Program-made: the position numbers and the translations under genes
The notes under the pieces: generated by a model
Database searches by the model: none
The model's input: only the letters and a program-made list of their open reading frames with translations
Told to the model about the DNA's origin: nothing
NCBI GenBank assembly: GCA_034440615.1
Contig: JAOTOM010003950.1
Span: 124,001-188,000, forward strand
Source of the DNA: Ashinkailepas kermadecensis
Taxonomy: Eukaryota; Arthropoda; Thecostraca; Neolepadidae
DNA: 64,000 nt
Direction of reading: 5' to 3'
Shown: piece by piece, positions 36,861-48,400 of the stretch
Layout: each line of letters opens with the position of its first letter
How positions within the stretch are numbered: position 1 is the first letter of the stretch

Positions 36861-38620
36861 ATCAGGACACGGCCCAACTGTGAGAGTACAGCCTGCTTCT
36901 GAGCGCGGCCCAGGACGCCGAGCGCTAGCACTGCGCACAGGCCGACCGACCGCCTGACCAGACCCACGGCCACCTGCCCCACCTGCTCACTTGCCTTCTC
37001 ATCACCCCGCCCTGCGCACGATACGGAGCAACAACAGCGGTGATGGCGGATTTGTTTCAAGGCGCGTCAACTGCGTCGATCATTTTGCGGCAACGAAGCA
37101 ACAAAAGCAACAACCTTGCCCAAATGCCGGAAGCCAAATCAAGATATATTACATCAAGGAAGCACCAAGGAAGTTTGTTTTCGTACTCATATCTGCGAAG
37201 CCAGTGGATTCGTTGTCGCGGGAGCACTATCACAGACGGCCGACACGCGCACGCACGCACACACACACACACACACGTCGGTGTCGGACGTCGCCCGCAG
37301 CACTTGATTGAAGCGCGCCGCCCCGGCAGCCGCCTCGACACGGCAAGCTAGCCAGCAACGTGCCAGGCACAAGATTTGCGATACGCGACGCGATCGAACA
37401 CAGCAGCTGAGCCGCCGGTAGGCACAGAGCACGCGGCGATCGTCGCGCCCACGTGAACGTCCACGTCACGTCCACGTGGACACGGAGTGTGCCGGCTGCG
37501 TCCTCGTGGTCGCGGCCACACCTGACCCGGATACAGCTGCGCCCAGCGGCTTCCACGCCGCCGCTGCCTATTCCACTTACAGCTCGGTGTCCGAGTGACG
37601 GGCGAATTGCCAAAACAGGCGGCCGTCACAAAACGCCAAGTACAAAATACGTCGCCGAAGTGTAAGTCGTGGCTAACCAGACCAGAGCTAAACAACTACC
37701 CCCCCCCCCCACCGGGAAACATTAACATACTGTCCAAAAATAAACCCATACAGCTGGAGAAGCATCAACACAATTGACCTAGAAATGCACGCCTCAGATC
37801 ACCCATACTCATGACCATACACCAGGGGTGTCACTTTGTACATGCTAAGAGAGGTTACCAGCTACCTCAACCATTGATCTGTCCCCTCCCCCTCCCTTCC
37901 AATCAGACCGAAGCTTAACTATTGGTCGTACACTAAATAAAAAATAGCTTTCGAGGAAGCTCAAACTATAAAAAGTGATTCCCTCTTCCCCAATCAATTC
38001 CACAGTGACACCAATACCCATGCCCATGCGCTTATCCAAAGCTGGATATATTTCACCAAACAATGAGGAAGGAGTCCCGGTCGATTTTCAGATTGAATAG
38101 AGAATCTTAGAAAATTAAGATGAAGATAAAGAATACAAAATTAAATTGAGAAATCACCACGGTATCAAACCAGGAGGTGCACACACCGATACATATATCA
38201 TGAAGGCAGGTGGGTACACGAAAAGGGCGTTGGGGAGGAGCTACCAGTGTGCCAGTGTGGCGTGCGATCACCGGCCCCGACGACCAGGTGGTCGGCGCTG
38301 CTGCTCGAGCGGCGCAGCCACTCGCAGATAGCACATGTGACGCCCGTCACACCTGGTAGCGGCCCGTCACACCTGGTAGCGGCCGGCGGCCGGGTCGGCG
38401 TGGTCGTCACCGCTCAGCAGCACCACCTCCACTCGCTTCTCACTGCAATACAGCGCCGCGACGCCAGCCGCGACGCCAGCGGCGGTAAGCGCTGGCAGCG
38501 AGCACACCCCGCAACAGCCAAGCACGGCTCAGCACAGCACAGCAAACTGGCGCCACCAGACGCGCGGCAAACGACTCGCCAGCACACGTCTGGTGAGATG
38601 GCAACTAAATCGCAATCTGC
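36861..38620. other. GC-rich stretch with clustered palindromic motifs
   Basis: Includes an (AC)n run at 37255-37276, a cluster of ACGTG cores at 37449-37480 with two CACGTG E-boxes, and a 20-base tandem duplication of GTCACACCTGGTAGCGGCCC at 38348-38387 that repeats a T-box-like TCACACCT site. A CAGGGGTGTC MITE end lies near 37825. Open frames are numerous but have no known domain. It could be CpG-island regulatory DNA. Confidence 0.4.
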
Positions 38621-38624
38621 CATG

Positions 38625-39390
38625 GATAACTAGAAACAAAAAAGGCCCACATGCGTAAAAGCGCAAGCAAACAGAACGCCCCCTCCCCCCCCAAAAAAAA
38701 ACGATGGAGTCGTGGATGCACTGAAACCTCTGTCGCACGCAGTCACATAAGCTGGTGATGATAGAACAGTGAAGCATCCTTTTCAGACGTATTCAATCCG
38801 GGAGACACGAGGTAGGAAGGTGAAAAGGGAGAGGAAGAATTTGGTCAGGGTGGTGAGGTCCTCTGGTAATTAATGAGGAGCAATTCATTGTTATAGCACT
38901 TCTCAGTTCAAAACAGTTTACAACATGTCAAAACAAATATGTTTTAAGATCACGCTTGTTAAACGCGGACGTATTGTCAGATAGCCACGATCAATGCAGG
39001 AAAACAGACGACAAAATCAACCGGGATTGGTACTACGGCACAAACAAGGTATAATTCGCATAATTCGCTTCAATTTGAACCTGCATTCACAAAAGCTCCC
39101 CACAGCTTCACTAGCTTTGTCACGGGACGAGATATGCAGATAGCGAGCTAAGACAACGTTTTATTTGGTAAACTACAAAATTTCGAATTGACCATCGTGG
39201 CATGTTCAGCTTCAACGTAGAAAAGATAAAACAGGATCTTGCCTCGGTTGAGCATTGGATTACTTGCACGAATTGGCATGTCAAATTAATTATAAACCAT
39301 TCATATGGTGCAAAGGTAGAGGGACTGCATGATGGATGCTGATAACACCGAATATATATATATGAATATATAATATAATAAATCCACATA
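38625..39390. other. No recognisable feature
   Basis: Mixed to AT-rich sequence, no gene-like frame with a known motif. Confidence 0.45.
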
Positions 39391-39392
39391 CC

Positions 39393-39565
<173 letters not shown>

Positions 39566-39864
39566 TAGGGTGTGTCACATTGGGGGTTTTTCCTTTGGAT
39601 TACATTTGGATAGCGATAAAAACATGCGCAAGGGCCTAAAGTTATGAGAAAAGTACAAAAAAACGAATTAAATCGGTTTTACCTTAGGCGCACAGCCGAT
39701 TTGTGAAGAGCATTTCGGCTCCAGCCCGCCAGCCACGCGTCACATGCGATTCTCGCCCCACCGGCCGCACCGACGATGCTGCGTCGCGGCGCCCGGCGTG
39801 ACTGCCGTAGAGGCGAAAATCGCCTGCTATTGACGGCCTAGCGGAGGTGCGGTCGCGCCGCTGC
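39566..39864 (+). repeat. Left terminal inverted repeat of the 3.7-kb transposon
   Basis: Pairs with 43013-43299. It ends at CGGTCGCGCCGCTGC, after which the two arms diverge (left continues TTGCCA, right reads CCTCAG). Confidence 0.85.
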
Positions 39865-40147
39865 TTGCCATTACAAACTACTCTGTCGACCAGAATTCTG
39901 TTCCGATGCAGGCAGTGCATAATATATATATTTTTTTAATCCTAGTTATCTGAGTTATTAAGCAATAACACGCTTGCCACCATATTACCTTCCAAAATCT
40001 GATTGGTACTGTACCTAAGTAGTTTGAATGTTCTTGATATTTATTATTGTTCAGCGAAGCCCGATTGTAAACAAATCATATTGCATTTAAGTTATCTGGT
40101 CTGGAGAAGGTATTTTAGACCGATATATCGCAGTGAAAAGAGGTAAT

Positions 40148-42367
40148 ATGCCACCATTCAAATCGGGCAGACGGGGCAGACAAAAAACAAAGCATTTTCT
40201 TATCGGCCACCCAAGTGATCTGAGACGCAATGTGCTGCCCACAAGGAAGGACGTGGTCAACTATGTACGTAAATTACGCACAGACCTGGGTAATGAGCAC
40301 AATGACGGCAACTTTCCGGTTCGCACCGCATTTAAATCGACTGCCGAGACGCTCCGGGACATTTGGACAATGGAGGATATTCCAGTGGTTTTAGATCGAA
40401 GGATAGAAACAATGATAGAACTGTGCTATTCAAAATGGCGCAGCAGCTCCAAGAACACACTCAGGGTTACTGCCCTGGATTCGCTCTATCAGTGGCTCGA
40501 CAAAGTTCTTGACATAGCAATCTGCAAGTGCACTATAAGAGATGATTTCACGATGGACTGCGCCTGTGCAAAAGAGCATAAAGTACCGGCATTGGAAAGA
40601 CCGTACCTGTACGATCAGCGGGGCCCGAGGAAACTGCAAATTGGATCGGTGGATAGAAAAGAGAGTACGCGAAGACAGAAATGGAAATGCCGATGGGACA
40701 CACTAAAAAAACAGGAATCAGAACCAAAGAAGAGCAAAGCAGACGACATAGAAGACAAAGAAAGTGCAGAGCTCTGTTCAGATCCTCAACAACCTTCCGA
40801 AGATGACGATTGCGCTGATCGTAACGAGAGAGAATCTGAAGACGAATTTGAAGCCGATCTGCCCACTACTGACGTGAATAGAAATGTTTTGGCAGAGTCT
40901 GCTTTGGTAGCAGATCGGTACGGAATATCGAACAGAGCAGCAGCTGCCCTCATAAATGCGTACCAGGTGGATATAGGACGGTTAACCAAGGATAGTACCT
41001 CTACTGTTGTTGACGCCAAAAAACTGTGGAGGGCTCGAAGAACCGCCAGACAGAATGAAGCAAGTGCAAGAACAGAGAATATCCTGCAAGACGGATTGAC
41101 TGCGCTGTATTTTGATGGCCGTAAGGATGCGACCCTGGTAATCGACACCAATATGCGCGGCAAGTTGGAAATTCAGGAGCACTATGTAGTATTATCCGAG
41201 CCGAATGATCAGTACCTTACCCATTTTACGCCTGTGTCAGGAAAATCAGCTGATATCCACAGGGAACTCGAATCGATAGCGTGTGAGTACGGGGCAGGTG
41301 TGAAAGTGCTAGGCTGCGATGGGTGCGCTGTAAACACTGGGGTGCATTCGGGTGTTTGCCGACGCTTCGAACTTCAAAGGGACAAAGCTGTGCATTGGTT
41401 CGTTTGCATGTTACATGCCAATGAATTGAATCTGAGAGAGCTTTTCAAGACTGTCGACGGCATTACCACCGGTCCTAGATCATTCAGCGGGAATTTAGGC
41501 AAACATCTATCGGCGGACGTTGAGAATATGCCACTTGCAGATTTTGAGCTAGTCTCGGGGAAAGTAACTGAACTGAATGGAACCATGGCGGCTGACCTCA
41601 GTGCGGATCAGAAGTTGTTGCATAAGCTTAGCATTGCAGTGCAAGATGGCGCTGTACCCGAAGACGTCGCTCGTGCAAAGCCAGGACCCGTCAACGACGC
41701 GCGATGGTTGACCCTCGCATGCCGCATACTTCGCTTGTATGTGGCAACCACAAGACCTTCAGCCGCCCCGCGCCGTCTCGTCAAGTTCATCGTCAACCAC
41801 TATGCGCCCATGTGGTTTTTGATTAAGAGCCACTCTCACTGCACAGAAGGTTCAAAAAACCTCTATGAATCAGTCCGGCTGCTAAGAACGCTCGACGCAG
41901 AGGATCAAGTGATCGTCAGTCCAGTCATCCAGCGCAACGGGTTTTGAGGTCACCCGGAGGAGCTTCTCTTGGCCATGGCAGCTGACATTCGTCAACGGGC
42001 GTCGGAGATGATTCTGGGATGTCGACGAAGAATCACGAGGGAGGGTGTCCGGCCATACGAGATTCCGAAACTGGATTTTGACGCCACCACATACGTGGAC
42101 TTGATTGACTGGGACTCGGTGGCTATAACGGAACCACCGCTTCTTCGAGACGTGCCGGATAGTGAGATTGAAGAGCTCGCGGCCTCGCCTATCCTGATAA
42201 AGCACTATCCTGTACATACGCAGGCCGTTGAGAGAGCTATTCGGGAGGTAAGCAAGGCGTCAAGCTCCGTTGTTGGCCAGACGGCTCGACACGGCTTCGT
42301 CTGTGCCCGCCTGACCCACAGAGCGGCACAGCCAAACTTCGCCTCCAAAAAAGACATGAAACTGTAG
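40148..42367 (+). pseudogene. DDE-type transposase, interrupted by one in-frame TGA
   Basis: The first ATG is at 40148 (GGTAATATGCC); the open frame extends upstream only through a GTG. About 599 codons run to TGA at 41945-41947, and the same frame then continues to 42365-42367. Visible features, numbered from that ATG: a Cys cluster (CKC...DCAC) near residues 133-147, a charged linker, a first catalytic-type Asp in YFDGRKD (323), a second in CDGCAVN (391), and the CMLH motif (420-423), matching the C-x-x-H signature after the second Asp in several transposase superfamilies. After the stop the frame reads GHPEELLLAM and later YPVHTQAVERAI, which I recognise as the C-terminal part of the same family, common in arthropod genomes. 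One nonsense mutation therefore appears to be the main lesion. Family assignment is from memory and the superfamily is not settled. Confidence 0.85.
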
Positions 42368-42410
42368 GCAGTAATGAAGAACTGTATACTAGTGACAGTG
42401 ACTTCAGAAC

Positions 42411-42560
42411 CACTGGCTGATCCAGAACTGGCTATTGTTGTCCCGTGGTAGAAACAAAAAGCATTTTGGCCATAAATCGAGTAAAACATAGTTTATGACC
42501 CAGTTTCAAATATTTTGGCGGGGACAACCCCCCCCCTTTGCTCCCCTGGATCTGCCAGTG
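42411..42560. mobile_element. hAT-like MITE nested in the transposon (150 bp)
   Basis: Left end CACTGGCTGATCCAG at 42411; right end CTGGATCTGCCAGTG finishing at 42560. The flanks TTCAGAAC (42403-42410) and ATCCGAAC (42561-42568) match at 6 of 8 bases. It lies between the transposase stop codon and the right inverted repeat, so it inserted after the larger element. Confidence 0.65.
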
Positions 42561-42569
42561 ATCCGAACT

Positions 42570-43012
42570 GGTTGTTGACTGGAATTTGCTACATCCATGA
42601 TTGTTTTGTTGACACATGAAAGTTCTTCCGTGCGCCAGGTTTTATTAAATTTGAATTGGCTAATTCGACATACCTAACATTTACCGAATCCGTAACACCT
42701 GATAGTCATAATTTGTTTCCTTCATTTTTTTTTATATTGGTAAATGGTTCCCACTGTCAATTTTCCCCCATTTCCGTACGAAATTTGCATCTATTGTGTA
42801 ATATAAGTGGGTGTAACTTTCTCCGAAGTTTCTCTTTTGCTCCTATTCGTTCATGTGTTCATATGAATTTTACTGGCACCGCCGGAGCTTGCTGGCACTT
42901 GCCACTACCATTCTGGCATCGAAAATGTGGTGGCAATAGTCTGTATAGCTATATGCATACTTTAGAACATAATTCTGGACGACAAAGTCGTTTGTAATGC
43001 AGAGCACTGAGG
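42570..43012. other. Transposon 3' non-coding region
   Basis: Lies between the nested MITE and the right inverted repeat. The open frame at 42656-42997 has no known motif. Confidence 0.5.
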
Positions 43013-43299
43013 GCAGCGGCGCGACCGCATGGCCGCTAGGCCGTCAATAGCAGGCGATTTTCGCCTCTACGGCAGTCACGCCGCGCGCCGCGACGCAGCA
43101 TCGTCGGTGCGGCCGGTGGGGCGAGAATCGCGTGTGACGCGTGGCTGGCGGGCTGGAGCCGACATGCTCTTCACAAATCGGCTGTGCGCCTAAGTAAAAC
43201 CGATTTAATTCGGTTTTTTGTACTTTTCTCATACCTTTAGCCCCTTGCGCATGCTTTTATTGCTATCCAAATGTAATCCGCTTCCATCGACACACCCTA
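43013..43299 (-). repeat. Right terminal inverted repeat of the 3.7-kb transposon
   Basis: Inverted partner of 39566-39864. The outer end is ...CGACACACCCTA at 43299, followed by (TA)n. Confidence 0.85.
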
Positions 43300-43525
<226 letters not shown>

Positions 43526-43710
43526 ATAATGTCATCCAGAATGCATTCACTGTAAGACGCACCCTACACGAAGTCTTACTCGCGCTGGTTTAAAATATAA
43601 ATAGAGCACATTTATGCCATCATTGCATCCCCACATGAAGCACTCGGCGGCTTAAACCACCTACATCCATGGTTTTAACCACCTGGCGAACACTAGCTAC
43701 CCTACGTAGC

Positions 43711-43725
43711 GTGGTGGATTAACTT
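43711..43725. repeat. Target-site duplication, left copy
   Basis: GTGGTGGATTAACTT, identical to 43884-43898, bounds the tRNA-Val-like SINE. Confidence 0.9.
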
Positions 43726-43883
43726 GGTTATTGGTTTTACGACACGTCGACCGTTGAGTCATATAGCGTCGCCAATCTCTCACGCCGATTGGTCGCGGGC
43801 GAAGAGTAGCGACAGGTGAGACTCGAACCCACAACCTTTCGATTGTGAGACGAGCATCTTACCGCTAGACCACTCGTCCCCGT
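43726..43883 (-). mobile_element. tRNA-Val(CAC)-derived SINE, 158 bp, with perfect 15-bp target duplication
   Basis: On the minus strand the element starts near 43883 with ACGGGGACGAGTGGTCTAGC. The A box (TGGTCTAGCGGTAAGA) lies at 43857-43872, a CTCACAA anticodon-loop-like segment with anticodon CAC follows, then the B box GGTTCGAGTC at 43820-43829. The T stem pairs but the acceptor ends do not, so it is not a tRNA gene. The 3' end is TCGTAAAACCAATAACC. GTGGTGGATTAACTT flanks it on both sides without mismatch, direct evidence of a fairly recent retrotransposition. Confidence 0.88.
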
Positions 43884-43898
43884 GTGGTGGATTAACTT
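43884..43898. repeat. Target-site duplication, right copy
   Basis: Identical 15-mer to 43711-43725. Confidence 0.9.
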
Positions 43899-43899
43899 A

Positions 43900-45298
43900 A
43901 TTTTCGTATGATCCTTTAGCATATGCTATCTGCCTAAGGTCAAGCATAAACACGCTCATAGTCAAACCAACTCGTGGCAATTTCCCCGATTTGCGTCGCA
44001 CTGAGTGCCAACATTATGCCAAAAAAATAACCTACACTTGAAGAAACCTCTACCGAAAGCAGCTTCGTAGTGCACTGAAACTTTGCTGCACAACTATCGA
44101 ATAAACAAAATCACATGCACATAGCTGTCATAATCTGTAGCATACATGCGTTCGTACGGATATATGCTGCACGAGCTTTGCCCAGCCAAAAAAAAGGTTC
44201 CGCCACGTTAGCCAGCTATAAGCACGCACAACTACCGCGCCGGCGTGCCCCTAAGTAGTTCTCTTCGTATTTATACCAACCATGTCATGCAGGGTAGCGC
44301 TACTTTTCAACGCAATGCAGCCATACGCAGCGCAGTTGAAAATTTCAACATCCCAGTCCTACCTGTAATTCAAAACCAAAGCAAGGTTCAAGCGAATTAC
44401 AAGATAGGCTGAATGCATGAGTTGTAAACAGCATCTCAGAAACAGTGGAGGTGGCGAGAAGCAGTCGGGGCTTTCTGCCATGGAACATATATCCACACAC
44501 AACAGTGATACATTATTCGCGAAATAGGGTGGAATGTACCACTTACTGAGCGCTGAATCGACATTCCTCCTAAAGGAGTATCGACATGATGATTCTTGGT
44601 GCGAGTTTGTAACGTCCTCATTCCTCGTTTCTAACTGTATCCCGTTTACAAGTATAATGCCTATGCTTACCATAAAGGATCCGGGATCGTGATAAGGAAC
44701 ATCATGTAGCGCAATTCCAGATGAAGGGATTACCTATGATGCGCTATGTTATACAATGCTGGTTTATAGCATGGGTGATTGCATCGTTATCGTTGGTATC
44801 GGTGTCACCAAATCAGGTACCTCTCAAAACACACAAAGCAGGAACAATGATATGTACGAAACCAGTCTCAAAACTGGGTTTCCAGGACTTTTCTTTTGTT
44901 TTCTAGTTGATTTAGCATTTAGTATTTAGTATTCTAGTTGATTTAGATTTATAGTTGATTATTTAGATTTAGATCTAGTTCTAGTTCATTCTAATTGTTT
45001 TCTAACATTACTTCCATGGCGATTTTGACATCCTGCTGTTCTCGCTTCGACATCTCACACACAAGGAGAAATCATTATTTTAACACTGCAGCATAATGTC
45101 AGCAGTCCTGAGTGGACAGTGGTGCAATTACCCATTATTGAACCTTCTATCTGAAGTGCATATGCACTGAACATTTCACACAGCTGGTCAAGCCGTATAT
45201 TCAGATCGAGTACAGGCAGCTTGGGCGTGATAGTGGACGACTGAGGATGGGCGTCAGGCGGACGGATAGTTCGGCGGCCGCCCGCCAGTAGGCAGCAC
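43900..45298. other. Region downstream (3') of the RNase T2 gene
   Basis: Part is presumably the 3' untranslated region on the minus strand. No AATAAA was clearly identified. A low-complexity TCTAGTTGATTTAG-type repeat lies at 44900-45000. No other gene was recognised. Confidence 0.45.
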
Positions 45299-45466
45299 TC
45301 ACAGTTCGGTCCTGGCCGCGACCGGTGTGGGCTCGATCTGCGGGTACAAGATACCCTCCTTGGGGCAGCCGGTGGTGATGGGCTCAAGCTTGTGGTGGCA
45401 GTCGATCAGCGCGAAGGTCTTGTCCAGACACAGCTTGATCTGAGACAGATACCACTGCTTGGTCTC
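45299..45466 (-). CDS. RNase T2 exon D (C-terminal exon)
   Basis: Begins at 45466 after acceptor CCGCCCACAG with ETKQWYLSQIKLCLDKTF, continues ALIDCHHK and GCPKEGILYPQIEP, and reaches TGA at 45301-45299. The L-C-x-D-K-x-F-x-L-I-D-C pattern is characteristic of T2 RNase C-termini. The bases around the stop also form a good donor (GTGAGTG), so a further exon cannot be excluded. The first 54 bases of this exon are the founding unit of the 86-bp array. Confidence 0.88.
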   Translation of the reverse strand, partial: ETKQWYLSQIKLCLDKTFALIDCHHKLEPITTGCPKEGILYPQIEPTPVAARTEL

Positions 45467-48400
45467 CTGTGGGCGGATTGTCACACGTGGTGAGGTACGA
45501 AGGTCTTGTCCAGGCACAGCTTGATCTGAGACAGATCCCACTGCTTGGTCTCCTGTGGGCGGATTGTCACACGTGGTCACGTACGAAGGTCTTGTCCAGG
45601 CACAGCTTGATCTGAGACAGATACCACTGCTTGGTCTCCTGTGGGCGGATTGTCACACGTGGTCACGTACGAAGGTCTTGTCCAGGCACAGCTTGATCTG
45701 AGACAGATACCACCGCTCGGTCTCCTGTGGGCGGATTGTCACACGTGGTCACGTACGAAGGTCTTGTCCAGACACAGCTTGATCTGAGACAGATACCACT
45801 GCTTGGTCTCCTGTGGGCGGATTGTCACACGTGGTCACGTACGAAGGTCTTGTCCAGGCACAGCTTGATCTGAGACAGATACCACCGCTCGGTCTCCTGT
45901 GGGCGGATTGTCACACGTGGTCACGTACGAAGGTCTTGTCCAGGCACAGCTTGATCTGAGACAGATACCACCGCTCGGTCTCCTGTGGGCGGATTGTCAC
46001 ACGTGGTCACGTACGAAGGTCTTGTCCAGGCACAGCTTGATCTGAGACAGATACCACCGCTCGGTCTCCTGTGGGCGGATTGTCACACGTGGTCACGTAC
46101 GAAGGTCTTGTCCAGACACAGCTTGATCTGAGACAGATACCACCGCTCGGTCTCCTGTGGGCGGATTGTCACACGTGGTCACGTACGAAGGTCTTGTCCA
46201 GGCACAGCTTGATCTGAGACAGATACCACCGCTCGGTCTCCTGTGGGCGGATTGTCACACGTGGTGAGGTACGAAGGTCTTGTCCAGATACAGCTTGATC
46301 TGAGACAGATACCACCGCTCGGTCTCCTGTGGGCGGATTGTCACACGTGGTCACGTACGAAGGTCTTGTCCAGGCACAGCTTGATCTGAGACAGATACCA
46401 CCGCTCGGTCTCCTGTGGGCGGATTGTCACACGTGGTGAGGTACGAAGGTCTTGTCCAGATACAGCTTGATCTGAGACAGATACCACCGCTCGGTCTCCT
46501 GTGGGCGGATTGTCACACGTGGTCACGTACGAAGGTCTTGTCCAGGCACAGCTTGATCTGAGACAGATACCACCGCTCGGTCTCCTGTGGGCGGATTGTC
46601 ACACGTGGTCACGTACGAAGGTCTTGTCCAGGCACAGCTTGATCTGAGACAGATACCACCGCTCGGTCTCCTGTGGGCGGATTGTCACACGTGGTCACGT
46701 ACGAAGGTCTTGTCCAGGCACAGCTTGATCTGAGACAGATACCACCGCTCGGTCTCCTGTGGGCGGATTGTCACACGTGGTCACGTACGAAGGTCTTGTC
46801 CAGGCACAGCTTGATCTGAGACAGATACCACCGCTCGGTCTCCTGTGGGCGGATTGTCACACGTGGTCACGTACGAAGGTCTTGTCCAGGCACAGCTTGA
46901 TCTGAGACAGATACCACCGCTCGGTCTCCTGTGGGCGGATTGTCACACGTGGTCACGTACGAAGGTCTTGTCCAGGCACAGCTTGATCTGAGACAGATAC
47001 CACCGCTCGGTCTCCTGTGGGCGGATTGTCACACGTGGTCACGTGCGAAGGTCTTGTCCAGGCATAGCTTGCTCCGAGACAGATACCACTGCTTGGTCTC
47101 CTGTGGGCGGATTGTCACACGTGGTGAGGTACGAAGGTCTTGTCCAGATACAGCTTGATCTGAGACAGATACCACTGCTTAGTCTCCTGTTCATGTAGGC
47201 CGATTGTCACAAGTGGTCACGTAAGACACATCAACACACCAGCATGAACACCTGTAGTACAGCACATACCGACATCGTGCAAAGCAACGCTGATGCGTAG
47301 GTTGTCTTCAGCTGCAACTGGCCGCACCTGGACTCCCAACACACCCCGACAGAAACCCAATACACTAAACAGAATCAAACTGCACGCAGGCCACGGACGC
47401 TCCACACATCTATTGTTCTATGGGCTAGCCTCCTGTGAGTCAGGCACGTCCCAGGCTGCCACACCAGAATGACGCCCACCATCAAGGTCCTTCAAGGTGG
47501 GCGATTCGCCCGAAGTGAGCACACCTTATCCCGACAATCAGCCCCCTATCCCCAACAGACGACCCTCCTCATCCTCAATACAGTCGATCCAACTTGTCGT
47601 AACAGTCGCCCTCCCTACCTCCGATACCTCCAATCCTCCTTTTTTCCCCGATGCAGTCGACCCAACGTATCTTCAACAGCTACCCAGCTGATCTCAGAGT
47701 CTTATCCCTGCCGGGTGAACCCATGCAACTCCCAGACAGTCGACCCGCGTTAGCACTACCGGTCAACTCGACCATTATCCCCCCGAGAGTTGACGCACCT
47801 TATCCCTGACGCAGTCGACAACCATGTGTCGCGAGAAGTGGGCGCTGAGCGCGGCTCGGATCTGCTCCCAGCTGTAGGCGGCCGAACCTGGCCGCACGCC
47901 TCCGGCACTCAGCACGGCCAGCATCTGGTAGCGCGCCAGCCAGCTGAGCCCCAGCGCAAAGTAGTCGCGCTCGTCGCCTATAGATGGCAGCTCGGCGGCG
48001 CACGTGCCGTGTTTGGTCCACTCGTGCTGTGCGCGTGCGAGGCGTCAGGCGGCGGTGCGGGCGTGCGAAGGTCGGCTCGCCAAGTCCGGTTAGGGGACGC
48101 CGTGCAAGGGGTGTGGAGGACTGAACGGGATCAAGGAGGCTACCCGCTGTGAGAACGTGGGACCCGGGATTGTCGGGTGACGGTCGGGAATGAGGCTCGC
48201 ATGTGCGGTGAGACGACTGTGAGGTTGGGCTGCACGAACAGCTTGCGTCCTTCTCCACTCTGTCCTCTATGCGTCCTTCTCTACAGCACGAACAGCTGAA
48301 CATTTTTACCAGACATCTTGAGTAAAGGGGAGGAGTGGGTGCATGGAGTTGAGGAAGAGCATGGGAGAGAAGCAGGAATTGGAACAAAAGAGCAGGTGGA

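Larger units (their letters stand above)
39566..43299 (+). mobile_element. DNA transposon, 3.73 kb, with ~290-bp terminal inverted repeats
   Basis: The left terminus reads TAGGGTGTGTCACATTGGGG from 39566. The right terminus, read on the minus strand from 43299, starts TAGGGTGTGTCGATGG. The left arm (39566-39864) and right arm (43013-43299) are inverted copies with only scattered differences, for example both contain GCGCACAGCCGATTTGTGAA and AGAGGCGAAAATCGCCTGCT. Both flanks are (TA)n, and ATATATAT at 39558-39565 and 43300-43307 would fit an 8-bp target duplication, though it cannot be told from the microsatellite. Inside is a broken transposase, and a MITE is nested at 42411-42560. Superfamily is uncertain: ends and CxxH motif fit a hAT-like grouping, but such long inverted repeats are unusual there. 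Confidence 0.85.

Noticed and set aside
40133..40147. Transposase start at 40133
   Set aside because: That codon is GTG. The first ATG in the frame is at 40148, the more plausible start in a eukaryote.
41945..41947. TGA as a selenocysteine codon in the transposase
   Set aside because: Nothing links this family to selenocysteine and I saw no SECIS-like element; a nonsense mutation is simpler.
43800..43885. tRNA-Val gene
   Set aside because: A and B boxes are good but the acceptor stem does not pair, and the sequence is part of a 158-bp unit with target duplications, so it is a SINE.
45413..47222. CRISPR array or bacterial origin
   Set aside because: Units are 86 bp without a conserved-repeat/unique-spacer split, and the surrounding gene has spliced exons of a eukaryotic enzyme.
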